A stretch of DNA of 64,000 nt from Rhodophyticola porphyridii (GCF_003688285.1 NZ_RCNT01000002.1:124001-188000); one strand, 5' to 3'. Positions 55,175 to 63,553 are shown, counted from the stretch's first letter. Numbers and translations: made by a program. The notes: generated from the letters alone by a model not told the origin.

Positions 55175-56911
55175 TCAGCCTTCTCTTGGTTCCGGGTCGA
55201 AATCTTCGAGATCGAAACTCGTTACGACTTTATATTCGTTATTCGTGTCGGTGGTTTCAACAACCGCACTCAATTGGCTGGCAAAGGCGCGCACGAGCCG
55301 CAGGCCAAGCCCCGAACTCTCAGCATCCTTGGTCATCGCCTCGGGCCCGATGGAGTTGCGGAACACGAAGACCGCTTTTCCGGGCTCGGGCTGTTTCAGG
55401 CTTACCCGTATCCACGGGCTCTCGCCCTCGGCGGCACCGGCATGTTTCAACGCATTGGTGCCGAGTTCCGTCGCCAGCATCGACAGCGGCACCGCCTGAT
55501 CCGGAAACAGAATGACATCATCGAAATCCATTTCGATATGCAGGTTGCTGCCGGGTGCCGCGCCCACGGCAAAGACCTTGTTCAACAGCTCTTTCATCAA
55601 CTCGCCGGCATTGGTCCGGCTGAGGTTTTCGGCCATGTAGAGGTTGCGGTGCACCGTCGACAACCCCAGGATCCGATCCTGTAGCTGTCGCAGGACGGCG
55701 CGCGTTTCCGGATGCTCCGCCGTGCGCATGTTCATGTTCATGATCGAGGAGATCATCTGGAGGTTGTTCTTGACCCGGTGATGAACCTCTTTCAGCAGAA
55801 CGTTCTTTTCGCGTAGCGCATCTTCCATCTGCGCTTCGTCATCGAGAAGGGCGAAGGCCATCTGTACGAACGAGGTTTCGAGATCCTGCAACTCCTGCGC
55901 GGCGCCCGACGACACGGCCGTTTTCGGTATCCGTCGGTCACGGGCGAAGGTCCGCATCTGATCACTGAGCCCACGAACATACCGCCCCACAAGCCGATCC
56001 ACCGCGATATAGGCCACGAAGAGGCTGGCGACCCACATCATCAGCGGAAAGGCAGCGGTTGGCAGCGGCAGCATTCCACCCCCCAGACGGAAGGCCTCGC
56101 GCGGCCAGCCCGCCAGCGCGTAGACCACACCGGGAACGACTGGCACCACGGCGAAGATCCTCTCTTCGCCGCTCTGGCTGAGATCGATGAATGTCTCGTC
56201 AGGCCGCCGGGTGGCGAGGTCTTCCAGCGTCACGGATCGCGGCAGGGAAATCGGATCCCCCTCGGCGCTGGACTCGGTGGACAGGATCACGCCCTCGGCG
56301 TTGAATGTCACGACACTGTCGGGCCGCATGTCGGCCACACGGTCGCCGCGGGCTGCAAGCGTCTCGGTCGAGAACGAGATCGACATGAAGCCCGCGAAAT
56401 CGGTGCCCTCGTAGGTGGGAAACATCACGTTGATGACCGAGCTCACGCTGACGGCGGGAGATTCGATCAGGTCAATATAGAGCCGTGGAGCGTTCATCCG
56501 CGTCTGGAGAAGCGGGTCGCCCGAGAAATCCACCGTGCGATCGGCGGAGGAACACGTCACCAGACCCGAGACCGGCACGAAGCCCACGAAGGAATAGCGC
56601 GGGGACAGACCCACGTAATCGTCCAGATAGCTGCGACAGGCTTCGGGATCGTCGCGGATCAACTCCAGAAAGGGGGCCAGCGCCTCGGCGGTGCCCACGG
56701 CACGTTCCAGCACCTGCCGTTCACCGAAAGTAGCCCGTTCCGTCAGCGCAAGAAGGCTCAATTCGGAACTTGTCTGTGCCTCGATGGCAAGACTGCGTGT
56801 TTGCACGACCCCCAAGATGCCGATTGGCAGCAGCGCCAGCGCCAGTAGCGCCGCAACACGGAATCTCAGCCTGCCTGAAACAGGTCGCTGGTCATCCTTC
56901 CTGTCGGGCAT
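55175..56911 (-). CDS. Membrane sensor histidine kinase (HisKA_2 type), general stress response
   Basis: 578 residues. Helix 1 at about 17-36, a periplasmic sensing part to about 280, helix 2 at about 285-305, a HAMP-like linker, then HisKA_2 with the phospho-acceptor in KEVHHRVKNNLQMISS (near 375) and an HATPase (NALKHAG, GLGLRLV). HisKA_2/HWE kinases act on PhyR in the alphaproteobacterial general stress response (PhyK/PhyT type). Its start overlaps the ecfG stop by one base, which strengthens that role. Confidence 0.9.
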   Translation of the reverse strand: MPDRKDDQRPVSGRLRFRVAALLALALLPIGILGVVQTRSLAIEAQTSSELSLLALTERATFGERQVLERAVGTAEALAPFLELIRDDPEACRSYLDDYVGLSPRYSFVGFVPVSGLVTCSSADRTVDFSGDPLLQTRMNAPRLYIDLIESPAVSVSSVINVMFPTYEGTDFAGFMSISFSTETLAARGDRVADMRPDSVVTFNAEGVILSTESSAEGDPISLPRSVTLEDLATRRPDETFIDLSQSGEERIFAVVPVVPGVVYALAGWPREAFRLGGGMLPLPTAAFPLMMWVASLFVAYIAVDRLVGRYVRGLSDQMRTFARDRRIPKTAVSSGAAQELQDLETSFVQMAFALLDDEAQMEDALREKNVLLKEVHHRVKNNLQMISSIMNMNMRTAEHPETRAVLRQLQDRILGLSTVHRNLYMAENLSRTNAGELMKELLNKVFAVGAAPGSNLHIEMDFDDVILFPDQAVPLSMLATELGTNALKHAGAAEGESPWIRVSLKQPEPGKAVFVFRNSIGPEAMTKDAESSGLGLRLVRAFASQLSAVVETTDTNNEYKVVTSFDLEDFDPEPREG

Positions 56912-57468
56912 CAGAACGCGGCTGGCCCGCTCGCCGTGACAACAGCAACGGTGGCTTTGTCGGTCAGTTCCATGGCCTCGTCCTCATCCAGATGCATCAG
57001 TTCCGCCAGACGTTTGCGGCCCCGATTGGCCCGGCTTTTGATCGTGCCCACGGCCACGCCGCACATGTCTGCGGCTTCTTCGTATGAAAACCCGGACGCG
57101 CCGACAAGGATCAACGTTTCCCGCTGTTCGTCCGGCAACTGGATGAAGGCTTTGCGGAAATCGGTCAGGTGCAAGCGCCCGTCATGGGCGGGCTTTTCCG
57201 CAAGCCCCTCGGTAAAGGCGCCGTCAACATCCGCCACTTCCCGCTTCGCCTTGCGGCGGTTCGAATAATAGGTGTTGCGCAGGATCGTGAAAAGCCAGGC
57301 GCGCATGTTGGTGCCGGGCTGAAACTTCTCGATATTGCTCCACGCCTTCACCACGGTGTCCTGAACCATATCGTCCGCCGTGCTGCTGTTGCGCGTCAGG
57401 TTTATGGCGAACGCCCGCAGAGCCGGCAGATGATCCACCAGCTCGTCTCTGGGATCCGATTGGCTCAT
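56911..57468 (-). CDS. ecfG: General stress response sigma factor EcfG
   Basis: 185 residues, ECF sigma of the ECF15/EcfG type: STADDMVQDTVVKAWSNIEK (region 2) and LPDEQRETLILVGASGFSYE with the helix-turn-helix AADMCGVAVGTIKSRANRGR (region 4). It directs RNA polymerase to GGAAC-N16/17-CGTT promoters. NepR holds it inactive until phosphorylated PhyR removes NepR. The start overlaps the nepR stop by 4 bases (ATGA). Confidence 0.95.
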   Translation of the reverse strand: MSQSDPRDELVDHLPALRAFAINLTRNSSTADDMVQDTVVKAWSNIEKFQPGTNMRAWLFTILRNTYYSNRRKAKREVADVDGAFTEGLAEKPAHDGRLHLTDFRKAFIQLPDEQRETLILVGASGFSYEEAADMCGVAVGTIKSRANRGRKRLAELMHLDEDEAMELTDKATVAVVTASGPAAF

Positions 57469-57629
57469 TTTTTGGAACCTTGACCTTTGGCCGCGTCCTG
57501 CGCCTTGAGTTGCGAAAGAAGATCCTTGAACCTGTCCGGCAGTTCCTCCTGAAGCTGATGCTCGAAAACGCGTTTCAGGTTCTCGTCGATTTGCTGCCGT
57601 GTCTTTGGGTCTGGTTGTTTGCTTGACAT
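57465..57629 (-). CDS. nepR: Anti-sigma factor NepR
   Basis: 54 residues, too short for usual gene finders. It reads MSSKQPDPKTRQQIDENLKR, then VFEHQLQEELPDRFKDLLSQ, then LKAQDAAKGQGSKK. The core (IDENLKRVF...ELPDRFKDLL) is the NepR signature, which binds EcfG regions 2 and 4 through two helices. It overlaps ecfG and is divergent from phyR. Confidence 0.95.
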   Translation of the reverse strand: MSSKQPDPKTRQQIDENLKRVFEHQLQEELPDRFKDLLSQLKAQDAAKGQGSKK

Positions 57630-57668
57630 AAGTAGCCTGTAGGGATTTCAGATGTGCGCACCTTTGTG

Positions 57669-57693
57669 GGAACCAAACGTGGAGATTGGCGTT
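57669..57693 (+). promoter_or_regulatory. EcfG promoter of phyR (GGAAC-N16-CGTT)
   Basis: GGAAC at 57669-57673 and CGTT at 57690-57693, spacer 16; 37 bases before the phyR start. It overlaps an equally perfect site on the opposite strand. Confidence 0.9.
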
Positions 57694-57700
57694 AGGTTCC
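57676..57700 (-). promoter_or_regulatory. EcfG promoter of nepR-ecfG (GGAAC-N16-CGTT)
   Basis: On the minus strand GGAAC covers 57700-57696 and CGTT 57679-57676, spacer 16; 46 bases before the nepR start. The -35 and -10 elements of the two divergent promoters interleave within 32 bp. Confidence 0.9.
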
Positions 57701-57730
57701 ACAGAAAGTCAAAAAAACTGGAAGGTCATG

Positions 57731-58543
57731 ATGACAAAAGAGTCTTCCCCGGTCGATCTGGCCACGGCGATTGGCACCGAACTCCCCTTTTTGCGCCGTT
57801 ATGCACGGGCATTGACGGGCTCGCAAGACAGTGGCGATCATTACGCCGCCGCAACGCTCGAAGCGATCCTTGAGGATCCCTCGCTGGTTGGTGATCTGGA
57901 CGCAAAGGTCGCGTTGTTCAAGGCGCTGCACACGATCTGGGCGAGCAGCCGGCAGATATCGGTTGGCGACGAGCAGACCGCGTTGGAGAAAGCCGCGCGC
58001 GTGCATCTCGACAGGCTGACCGAAAACACCCGCGAGGCGCTGCTGCTGCACACGATCGAGGGGTTCAATTTCGGCGATATCGCCAAGATCATGGATATCG
58101 AACAGGCCGAGGCCGAGCATCTTGTCAGCGTGGCCCATGCGGAGATGGCCGACAGCATCGCGGGCCGTGTGCTGATCATCGAGGACGAGCCGGTCATCGC
58201 CATGGACCTTGAGAATATGGTCAGCGATCTGGGCCATCAGATCACAGGTGTCGCCCGCACCCGGTCCGAGGCCGTCCGCCTTGGCGCTTCGGACAAACCG
58301 GATCTGATTCTGGCCGACATTCATCTTGCCGACAGCTCCTCGGGGATCGACGCAGTCAATGACCTTCTGGGCGAATTCGGCGAGGTTCCGGTGATCTTCA
58401 TTACCGCCTATCCCGAACGTCTGCTGACGGGCGAGCGGCCGGAGCCTGCTTTCCTCATCGCCAAGCCCTATACCGAGGGGCAGGTGAAATCGGCGGTCAG
58501 CCAGGCGATGTTCTTCTCCAGTACCGAAACGCTCAAGGCCTGA
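57731..58543 (+). CDS. phyR: Anti-anti-sigma response regulator PhyR
   Basis: 270 residues. N-terminal sigma-like domain (about 1-135: LPFLRRYARALTGSQDSGDH, then ENTREALLLHTIEGFNFGDIAKIM), which mimics EcfG but does not bind DNA, and a C-terminal receiver (about 140-262) with the acidic pair EDE, phospho-acceptor Asp196 (ILADIHL) and Lys in IAKPYT. When phosphorylated it binds NepR and frees EcfG. The ATG at 57731 has better ribosome-site spacing (AAGG at 57722) than 57728. Confidence 0.95.
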   Translation: MTKESSPVDLATAIGTELPFLRRYARALTGSQDSGDHYAAATLEAILEDPSLVGDLDAKVALFKALHTIWASSRQISVGDEQTALEKAARVHLDRLTENTREALLLHTIEGFNFGDIAKIMDIEQAEAEHLVSVAHAEMADSIAGRVLIIEDEPVIAMDLENMVSDLGHQITGVARTRSEAVRLGASDKPDLILADIHLADSSSGIDAVNDLLGEFGEVPVIFITAYPERLLTGERPEPAFLIAKPYTEGQVKSAVSQAMFFSSTETLKA

Positions 58544-58569
58544 TCTGGCGACACCGCCCGGAGAATGCG

Positions 58570-58606
58570 AAAAACGCGCCCTGCGAGATCCGCAGGGCGC
58601 GTTTTT
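58570..58606. terminator. Rho-independent terminator after phyR
   Basis: AAAACGCGCCCTGCG pairs with CGCAGGGCGCGTTTT around a five-base AGATC loop, flanked by A- and T-runs (T-run 58602-58606), so it is strong and usable in both directions. Confidence 0.95.
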
Positions 58607-58685
58607 CGATGTTGGGTGCAGTGGCGTGTGGCGACACAGATGGTGAAGCCCGCCCCGACCGTCGATCCCGGGCGTGTCGCGGCGT

Positions 58686-58856
58686 TTAGGGTGCGCGGCC
58701 GCGCAGGGCCCGCATGACAAGCGCCACGATAAACAGCACGATGAAGATGAAGAAGAGGATTTGGGCGATACCGGCGGAGGCCGACGCGATGCCACCGAAC
58801 CCGAGAACGCCGGCCACCACGGCCACGACGAAGAACAAGATTGCCCAATATAGCAT
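58686..58856 (-). CDS. DUF1328 (YtjA-type) small membrane protein
   Basis: 56 residues starting [20 protein letters not shown], then [20 protein letters not shown] and [13 protein letters not shown]. This is the full DUF1328 pattern with two helices. Members are common in stress regulons of Proteobacteria. An EcfG-type promoter lies 56 bases upstream. Confidence 0.9.
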   Translation of the reverse strand: MLYWAILFFVVAVVAGVLGFGGIASASAGIAQILFFIFIVLFIVALVMRALRGRAP

Positions 58857-58912
58857 GGTGTTTCCTTCCTAACTTGAGTGTCAGGTCACGGTGTGACCAA
58901 TCATGGAAGGAC

Positions 58913-58937
58913 AACGTGAGCGCCGGGCAATGGTTCC
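58913..58937 (-). promoter_or_regulatory. EcfG-type stress promoter (GGAAC-N16-CGTT) of the DUF1328 gene
   Basis: On the minus strand GGAAC covers 58937-58933 and CGTT 58916-58913, spacer 16. Confidence 0.85.
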
Positions 58938-58983
58938 ATAGCGATCACAGGAGCGTCGGCCGCGCTCACCCGGGGCCGGGCAA

Positions 58984-59349
58984 TCAGCCTTTGAGCCGAC
59001 CTGAATTCTGCCAGTCAGCCACGAGTTCCGCGACCGACGTATTGGTGAAGGGGGAGGACAGGAAAAGCGCCATCCGTTCGGTCGCGCTGGGTGTCTCGGG
59101 GCCGCCGATGAAAACCGGTGTGCCGCCCAGATTGCGCACCTGCTCGACCAGATCGGCCACACCGACGGGGGCGGCGGGGGTTCCGAAGAAGACCAGATCG
59201 ACCTGTGCTATTTCGGCCATGAGCCCGCGGGCGTCTTCCAGCGCTTCGGCGCACAGAACCCGCGCGCCCTCCGCAGACATTTGCAGTATCTCCGACAGAT
59301 CCTGTCGAACGAACGGATCGGCTTCGATCACAAGAAAAACGGGCGACAT
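58984..59349 (-). CDS. Pseudo-receiver domain protein
   Basis: 121 residues with the outline of a response-regulator receiver (PVFLVIEADPFVRQDLSEIL at the start, alternating strands and helices). The acidic pocket survives as E9 and D11, but the phospho-acceptor position is Gly56 (DLVFFG) and the conserved Lys before Pro is Ser99 (LSSPF). It therefore should not be phosphorylated in the normal way. It lies between the DUF1328 gene and a Crp-type regulator; no EcfG promoter with correct spacing seen. Confidence 0.65.
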   Translation of the reverse strand: MSPVFLVIEADPFVRQDLSEILQMSAEGARVLCAEALEDARGLMAEIAQVDLVFFGTPAAPVGVADLVEQVRNLGGTPVFIGGPETPSATERMALFLSSPFTNTSVAELVADWQNSGRLKG

Positions 59350-59447
59350 GTCTCAGTTCCTGGGTCTGGTGCTCATTAACTTATTGGAACTATTTCCGTC
59401 GCGCCGCATTAAACTGTGACATACATGCGAGAGATATCTCAGGAATC

Positions 59448-60176
59448 ATGGCGACGAAATGCAAATATTGCCCGCTGCATAAGAGTCCGCTCTTCGTGCC
59501 GCATTCGGACGAAGACACGCGCTTCATGCAACGCTTCAAGGTCGGTGAGCTGGTCATCGACCCGGGCACGACGATGCTGATGGAGGGGTCGAAAAGTCCG
59601 CAGCTTTTCACAGCACTTCGGGGTATGGGCGTACGCTACAAGACGCTCGAAACCGGGCAGCGCCAGGTGATCAATTTCGTTTTCCCTGGGGATTTCATCG
59701 GCTTGCAGGCTGCCGTGATGGGAGAGATGCAGCATTCGGTTGCTGCGAGTTCTCCGATGACGCTTTGTGTTTTCGACCGGGCGGAATTCTGGAATTTCTT
59801 TCGCTCACATCCCGAACGCGCCTTCGATGTCACATGGCTGGCTGCGATGGAGGAACATTTTCTCGGCGAGGCACTGGCCTCGGTCGGGCAACGTAGCGCG
59901 ACCGAAGCCGTGGCTTGGTCCCTGACGCGGATCATGCTTCGCGGGAAGGCGACCGGACTGGTTCAGAACCGGACCATGCCGTTGCCCTACCGGCAACAGG
60001 ATCTGGCTGATGCCCTTGGCCTGTCGCTGGTTCACACCAACAAGACCCTCGGCAAATTGCGCGACCGTCAGCTCGCCAACTGGTCGGACGGCTATCTCTA
60101 TGTAAATGATATCGAAGAGCTTGCGAAGATCGCGCAAATGACCGTGGAAGAGCCCATGGTCCGGCCGCTGATGTGA
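59448..60176 (+). CDS. Crp/Fnr-family transcriptional regulator
   Basis: 242 residues. An N-terminal CKYCPL, then a cyclic-nucleotide-binding-type barrel (about 25-135, with FVFPGDFIGLQAAVMGEM), and a C-terminal HTH_Crp (PYRQQDLADALGLSLVHTNK, recognition helix). Only Cys5, Cys8 and Cys107 are in view, so it lacks the four cysteines of a classical Fe-S FNR. It sits inside the stress island. A weak GGAAC-N16-CATT element at 59386-59410 precedes it. Confidence 0.9.
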   Translation: MATKCKYCPLHKSPLFVPHSDEDTRFMQRFKVGELVIDPGTTMLMEGSKSPQLFTALRGMGVRYKTLETGQRQVINFVFPGDFIGLQAAVMGEMQHSVAASSPMTLCVFDRAEFWNFFRSHPERAFDVTWLAAMEEHFLGEALASVGQRSATEAVAWSLTRIMLRGKATGLVQNRTMPLPYRQQDLADALGLSLVHTNKTLGKLRDRQLANWSDGYLYVNDIEELAKIAQMTVEEPMVRPLM

Positions 60177-60225
60177 ATGCCGGGTCCGCCCGCCCGCTGC
60201 GGGTGGTGGACAGGATCGGGTGGTG

Positions 60226-61143
60226 TCAGATTTCCTTGTAGGTATCGGCGACGACGGCGCCCCGTTCCCCAATTGGCCGGTCCGGGCCGACGGTGCTGTC
60301 GATCTTGGTATGGCGCTCCAGTTCGGCGTTGAAGGCCGCGCCGAGCAGCAACAGGAACCCGCTGATGAACAGCCATATCAACAGCGCGATCACCGCCCCT
60401 ATCGACCCATAGACTTCGTTGTAATTTCCGAAATTCGACAGGTAGAGCGAAAACCCGGCCGATGCCGCGGCCCAGATGGTTACGGCCAGCACGGCGCCCG
60501 GCGTGATCCAGGGCAGCCGCGCCCCCCGCCGGTTCGGGCCGTAGCGATAGACAAGGCCCGTGCCGGCCAGCAACACTCCGATGGCCACAAGCCAGCGAAC
60601 CACCTCCAGCGCAAGCGCGGCAAGAGTACCAAGTGGCAGGATCGCGAGGACGAAGGGCGTGACCACGACCGACGCGATCGAGATCAGTGCAACGAGGATC
60701 AGCGCCACGGTCAGCCCGAACGCAGAGGCGTAATGGGCAAGTCCCCTGCGGTTACGCTCATCATAGACGGCGTTCATACCGCGCATCAGGGCAGCCACGC
60801 CTGCGCGCGTGGACCAGAGCGCCAGCAGAATGGACAGGATCGTCGCCAGCCCCAGACTGTCGGTGCTGGCCGAGGCGAGTGCCGAGATCTGGTCGCCCAG
60901 AAGGGTGAAGACATCCTCGGGCAGGATAGCGCGGAACGCTTCCAGTTGCGGCATGATCGCCCGCGGGTCCCCGATCAGCCCCCAGATCGCGATGACCGCC
61001 GTGATGGCCGGAAAAATGGCGAGAATACCGTAAAACGCGACCCCGGCGGCAATCAGGCCAAGGTTCTTCTGGTCGATCTGCGCAAAAACACGCTTCGACG
61101 CCGCCCACCAGACCGGCCATCCATGATGAGGAACAATCTTCAT
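60226..61143 (-). CDS. YihY/BrkB-family inner membrane protein
   Basis: 305 residues, six hydrophobic helices, Virul_fac_BrkB pattern: KNLGLIAAGVAFYGILAIFP, then ILLALWSTRAGVAALMRGMN and NEVYGSIGAVIALLIWLF. Older names call it ribonuclease BN, which is a misassignment. Function in the envelope is unclear. Start at 61143. Confidence 0.9.
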   Translation of the reverse strand: MKIVPHHGWPVWWAASKRVFAQIDQKNLGLIAAGVAFYGILAIFPAITAVIAIWGLIGDPRAIMPQLEAFRAILPEDVFTLLGDQISALASASTDSLGLATILSILLALWSTRAGVAALMRGMNAVYDERNRRGLAHYASAFGLTVALILVALISIASVVVTPFVLAILPLGTLAALALEVVRWLVAIGVLLAGTGLVYRYGPNRRGARLPWITPGAVLAVTIWAAASAGFSLYLSNFGNYNEVYGSIGAVIALLIWLFISGFLLLLGAAFNAELERHTKIDSTVGPDRPIGERGAVVADTYKEI

Positions 61144-61394
61144 CCTACACGCTCCGCCTTTGGGGGGTACGGCCCCGCCGGACCCGAAAGGGTCATGCCA
61201 TAGCGCGCAATGACGATCACGAGCCAAGGGGCAACCCAGGTCAGAGGCTGGTGGAGCGCCCGTCTGATCCGGGCGAAGCCGCGAGGTTGCTTGCGATACA
61301 CGTCAATCCCTCCTGCCCGGTTGGCCCGGATGGATACCCGCGCCAAGGATAGAGCCTGTTCCGTGCGGCATATATAGCGCTCAATCGCCGGCAT
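61140..61394 (-). CDS. Possible small membrane protein, low support
   Basis: An open frame of 84 residues from the ATG at 61394 (MPAIERYICRTEQALSLARV) with one hydrophobic stretch (WVAPWLVIVIARYGMTL). Its stop overlaps the YihY start by 4 bases, which favours a real gene. Third-position GC is lower than in the neighbours and no clear ribosome site is seen. The remainder of 61395-61505 holds nothing I can name. Confidence 0.3.
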   Translation of the reverse strand: MPAIERYICRTEQALSLARVSIRANRAGGIDVYRKQPRGFARIRRALHQPLTWVAPWLVIVIARYGMTLSGPAGPYPPKAERVG

Positions 61395-61505
61395 GTCGCG
61401 GAATCGGAAGTGTAGGACCGGCGCGGCCACGAGGGGACAGTCGGAAAAGGCCGCGCCGGTGATGATACGAACGCTTGAGATGGGGCGTTCATCACCCATT
61501 AAACG

Positions 61506-61534
61506 CCTGTCAGCGGGTTTGGTTCCGCGACAGG
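61506..61534 (-). terminator. Probable terminator hairpin after the FNT gene
   Basis: CCTGTC-A-GCGG (61506-61516) pairs with CCGC-GACAGG (61525-61534) with one bulged base and an 8-base loop. The following T-run on the minus strand is short (GTTTAA), so efficiency is uncertain. It is 7 bases past the stop. Confidence 0.5.
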
Positions 61535-61540
61535 ATGAAT

Positions 61541-62383
61541 TTATTTGTCGGCATGCAGTTCATCTTTCACCTGCCCCCATGCCATCAGCGCGAATATCGC
61601 GGTGCCACCGACGATATTGCCCGCCAGAACGGGAAGGAAAAACCCGAACACCGCCTCGCCCAGAGGCAGCATGCCCTGCACCATGAGATAGGCCATCTCC
61701 ACCGAGCCCGCGACGATATGGGTGAAGTCCCCGGCAGCTATCAGCCATGTGAAGACCAGAATGATGAAAAAGCTGCTTTCTTCAGCCTGGGGCATCATCC
61801 AGACAATCGCAGCCACGAGAATGCCTGCGGGAATGGCCCGGAAGAAACTGTCCACCGCGGGCATGCCGACTGCGTGTTCCGAGAGCGATATGATCGCGGG
61901 CGTCAGCTCCCCGGGCAGGGCAGGCGTATGGGCATAAAGTATCGCAATCGCGAACGCGCCCACCACATTGGCGGTCAGCACGATGGCCCATAACCGCGCG
62001 ACGGCCCCGAACATGCGCAGGGTCGGGCGCGTCATCAGCGGCAGAACGGTCGTGATGGTATTTTCGGTGAAAAGCTGCATCCGGCCCAGGATCACCAGCA
62101 GGAAACCAAGCGAATAGCCGAGGTTTTCAAGCAGAAACCTCTGCGGACTGTCCGGCAGATAGGTGCGGAAGATCGCTTCGCCCAGAACCGAAAAGCTGAT
62201 CATGATCCCCGCGGCGATGCCTGACCAAATCAAAGAACGGGTCGGGCGCGCCAGTTCTTCCACACCGTCGCGGCGGATGACTTCGTAGATCAGTTTTGAG
62301 GAAAGCTTCGCGGCGTCCTCGACCGAAGCCTCCTCCGCCGCCTGCTCGATACGGTTCCTGATTTTGGTGTCTTGAATGTCCAC
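61541..62383 (-). CDS. Formate/nitrite transporter (FNT) family membrane protein, YfdC-like
   Basis: 280 residues. A soluble N-terminal part of about 65 residues (DIQDTKIRNRIEQAAEEASV and following) precedes six helices with FNT features (TENTITTVLPL after helix 2/3, GDFTHIVAGSVEMAYLM later). There is no in-frame ATG near the start; a GTG at 62383 has GGAGA at the right distance (62391-62395) and is the likely start. The long N-terminus resembles YfdC rather than FocA. It has an EcfG-type promoter. Confidence 0.85.
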   Translation of the reverse strand: MDIQDTKIRNRIEQAAEEASVEDAAKLSSKLIYEVIRRDGVEELARPTRSLIWSGIAAGIMISFSVLGEAIFRTYLPDSPQRFLLENLGYSLGFLLVILGRMQLFTENTITTVLPLMTRPTLRMFGAVARLWAIVLTANVVGAFAIAILYAHTPALPGELTPAIISLSEHAVGMPAVDSFFRAIPAGILVAAIVWMMPQAEESSFFIILVFTWLIAAGDFTHIVAGSVEMAYLMVQGMLPLGEAVFGFFLPVLAGNIVGGTAIFALMAWGQVKDELHADK

Positions 62384-62417
62384 TAAGCAATCTCCGTCGA
62401 TTAAACCATGATACTCC

Positions 62418-62442
62418 AACGCCACTCGCCGGGCGCGGTTCC
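62418..62442 (-). promoter_or_regulatory. EcfG-type stress promoter (GGAAC-N16-CGTT) of the FNT gene
   Basis: On the minus strand GGAAC covers 62442-62438 and CGTT 62421-62418, spacer 16; 34 bases before the GTG start. Confidence 0.85.
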
Positions 62443-62452
62443 GGGCAATTTC

Positions 62453-62478
62453 GGAACCTTTGCGTTTCTCCCGGCGTT
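62453..62478 (+). promoter_or_regulatory. EcfG-type promoter sequence facing right, no gene assigned
   Basis: GGAAC at 62453-62457 and CGTT at 62475-62478, spacer 17. Downstream on the plus strand is only the 3' end of the convergent reductase gene. Hairpins GACGGGT/ACCCGTC (62551-62577) and a smaller one near 62507-62528 lie within the first 100 bases. It could start a small RNA or an antisense transcript. Confidence 0.5.
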
Positions 62479-62575
62479 TCGCCTGAATGTGCGAGGCGGT
62501 TTTAGGGCAGGTTCTCTGGCCTGCGCCAGTCAACGATAGCGTTTGGCCGCGACGGGTTTTGCCGGTTGTGACCCG

Positions 62576-63553
62576 TCAGGCGGGCAACCCGGCGGATTTC
62601 GCGCGCAGCCGGATCAGGGCCAGAACCGTGTCGATCGTTGGCGTCTCGGTGCTGGTTACGCGCCCGAGCTCCTGTACCGAACCGACCAATGCGTCGATCT
62701 CCATCGGGCGGCCCGCGTCGAGATCCTGCAACATGGAGGTTCTGTGCGCGCCCACCGCCGCGCCGCCGTCAATCCGGCGCTCGACATCGATGGGAAATTT
62801 CACACCCAGCTTTTCTGCGATCGTCTGGGCCTCCAGCATCATCGCCCTTGCAACTGCGCGGGTGCCGGGATCGGTGCAAAGCACCTCCAGCGTCGCATGG
62901 GTCAGCGCCGAAATCGGGTTGAAGGACAGGTTACCCCACAGCTTGACCCAGATCTCGTCGCGCAGGCGCGGGCGCACAGGCGCCTTGAGCCCCGCCGCCG
63001 CAAGCGCCTTGGACAGCGCCAGGGCACGCTCCGATTTCGATCCGTCAGGCTCGCCCAGGGAAAACCTGTTACCCTCCACATGCCTGATCACACCGGGTTC
63101 GGCCACCTCGGCGGCGGGATAGACCACACAGCCCAGAACCCGGTCGGGGCCGAAGCCCTCCCATTGCGCGTCGCCCGGATCGACCGAGCGCAGGCGCGTG
63201 CCCTCCAAAGGGCCGCCGATCTTGTGAAAATACCACCATGGAACGCCGTTCACGCCCGAGACGACCGTGGTCTCCGGCCCGATCAGCGGCTGCATCCGGC
63301 TGACGACGGGCGGCACCGAATGGGCCTTGAGCGTGATGATCACGTAATCCTGCGGCCCGAGTTCTTCGGGATCGTCGGAGGCGGTGATGGGCAGGGTCGT
63401 GCTCTGCCCGTCCTCGATCAGTGTCAGTCCGTTGGCCTGCATTGCGGCCAGATGCGGCCCCCGCGCCACAAGGCTGACATCGGCGCCGGCCTCCGCCAGT
63501 TTCGCCCCCATATAGCCGCCAATGGCGCCCGCGCCGAAAATGCAGATCTTCAT
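62576..63553 (-). CDS. Ketopantoate reductase family (PanE/ApbA-like) oxidoreductase
   Basis: 325 residues. N-terminal NADPH motif [20 protein letters not shown], then [15 protein letters not shown] and the C-terminal helical domain with [18 protein letters not shown] (catalytic Lys and Asn). The family reduces 2-oxo acids; many paralogues are not ketopantoate reductases. It overlaps the end of an acyl-CoA synthetase gene by 4 bases, so a catabolic role is likely rather than pantothenate synthesis. Confidence 0.85.
   Translation of the reverse strand: MKICIFGAGAIGGYMGAKLAEAGADVSLVARGPHLAAMQANGLTLIEDGQSTTLPITASDDPEELGPQDYVIITLKAHSVPPVVSRMQPLIGPETTVVSGVNGVPWWYFHKIGGPLEGTRLRSVDPGDAQWEGFGPDRVLGCVVYPAAEVAEPGVIRHVEGNRFSLGEPDGSKSERALALSKALAAAGLKAPVRPRLRDEIWVKLWGNLSFNPISALTHATLEVLCTDPGTRAVARAMMLEAQTIAEKLGVKFPIDVERRIDGGAAVGAHRTSMLQDLDAGRPMEIDALVGSVQELGRVTSTETPTIDTVLALIRLRAKSAGLPA

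Noticed and set aside
59338-59360. EcfG promoter for the pseudo-receiver gene
   Set aside because: GGAAC and CGTT are present on the minus strand, but the spacer is only 14 bases.
59386-59410. EcfG promoter for the Crp-type gene
   Set aside because: The -10 element reads CATT rather than CGTT, so it is not counted with the ten perfect sites.
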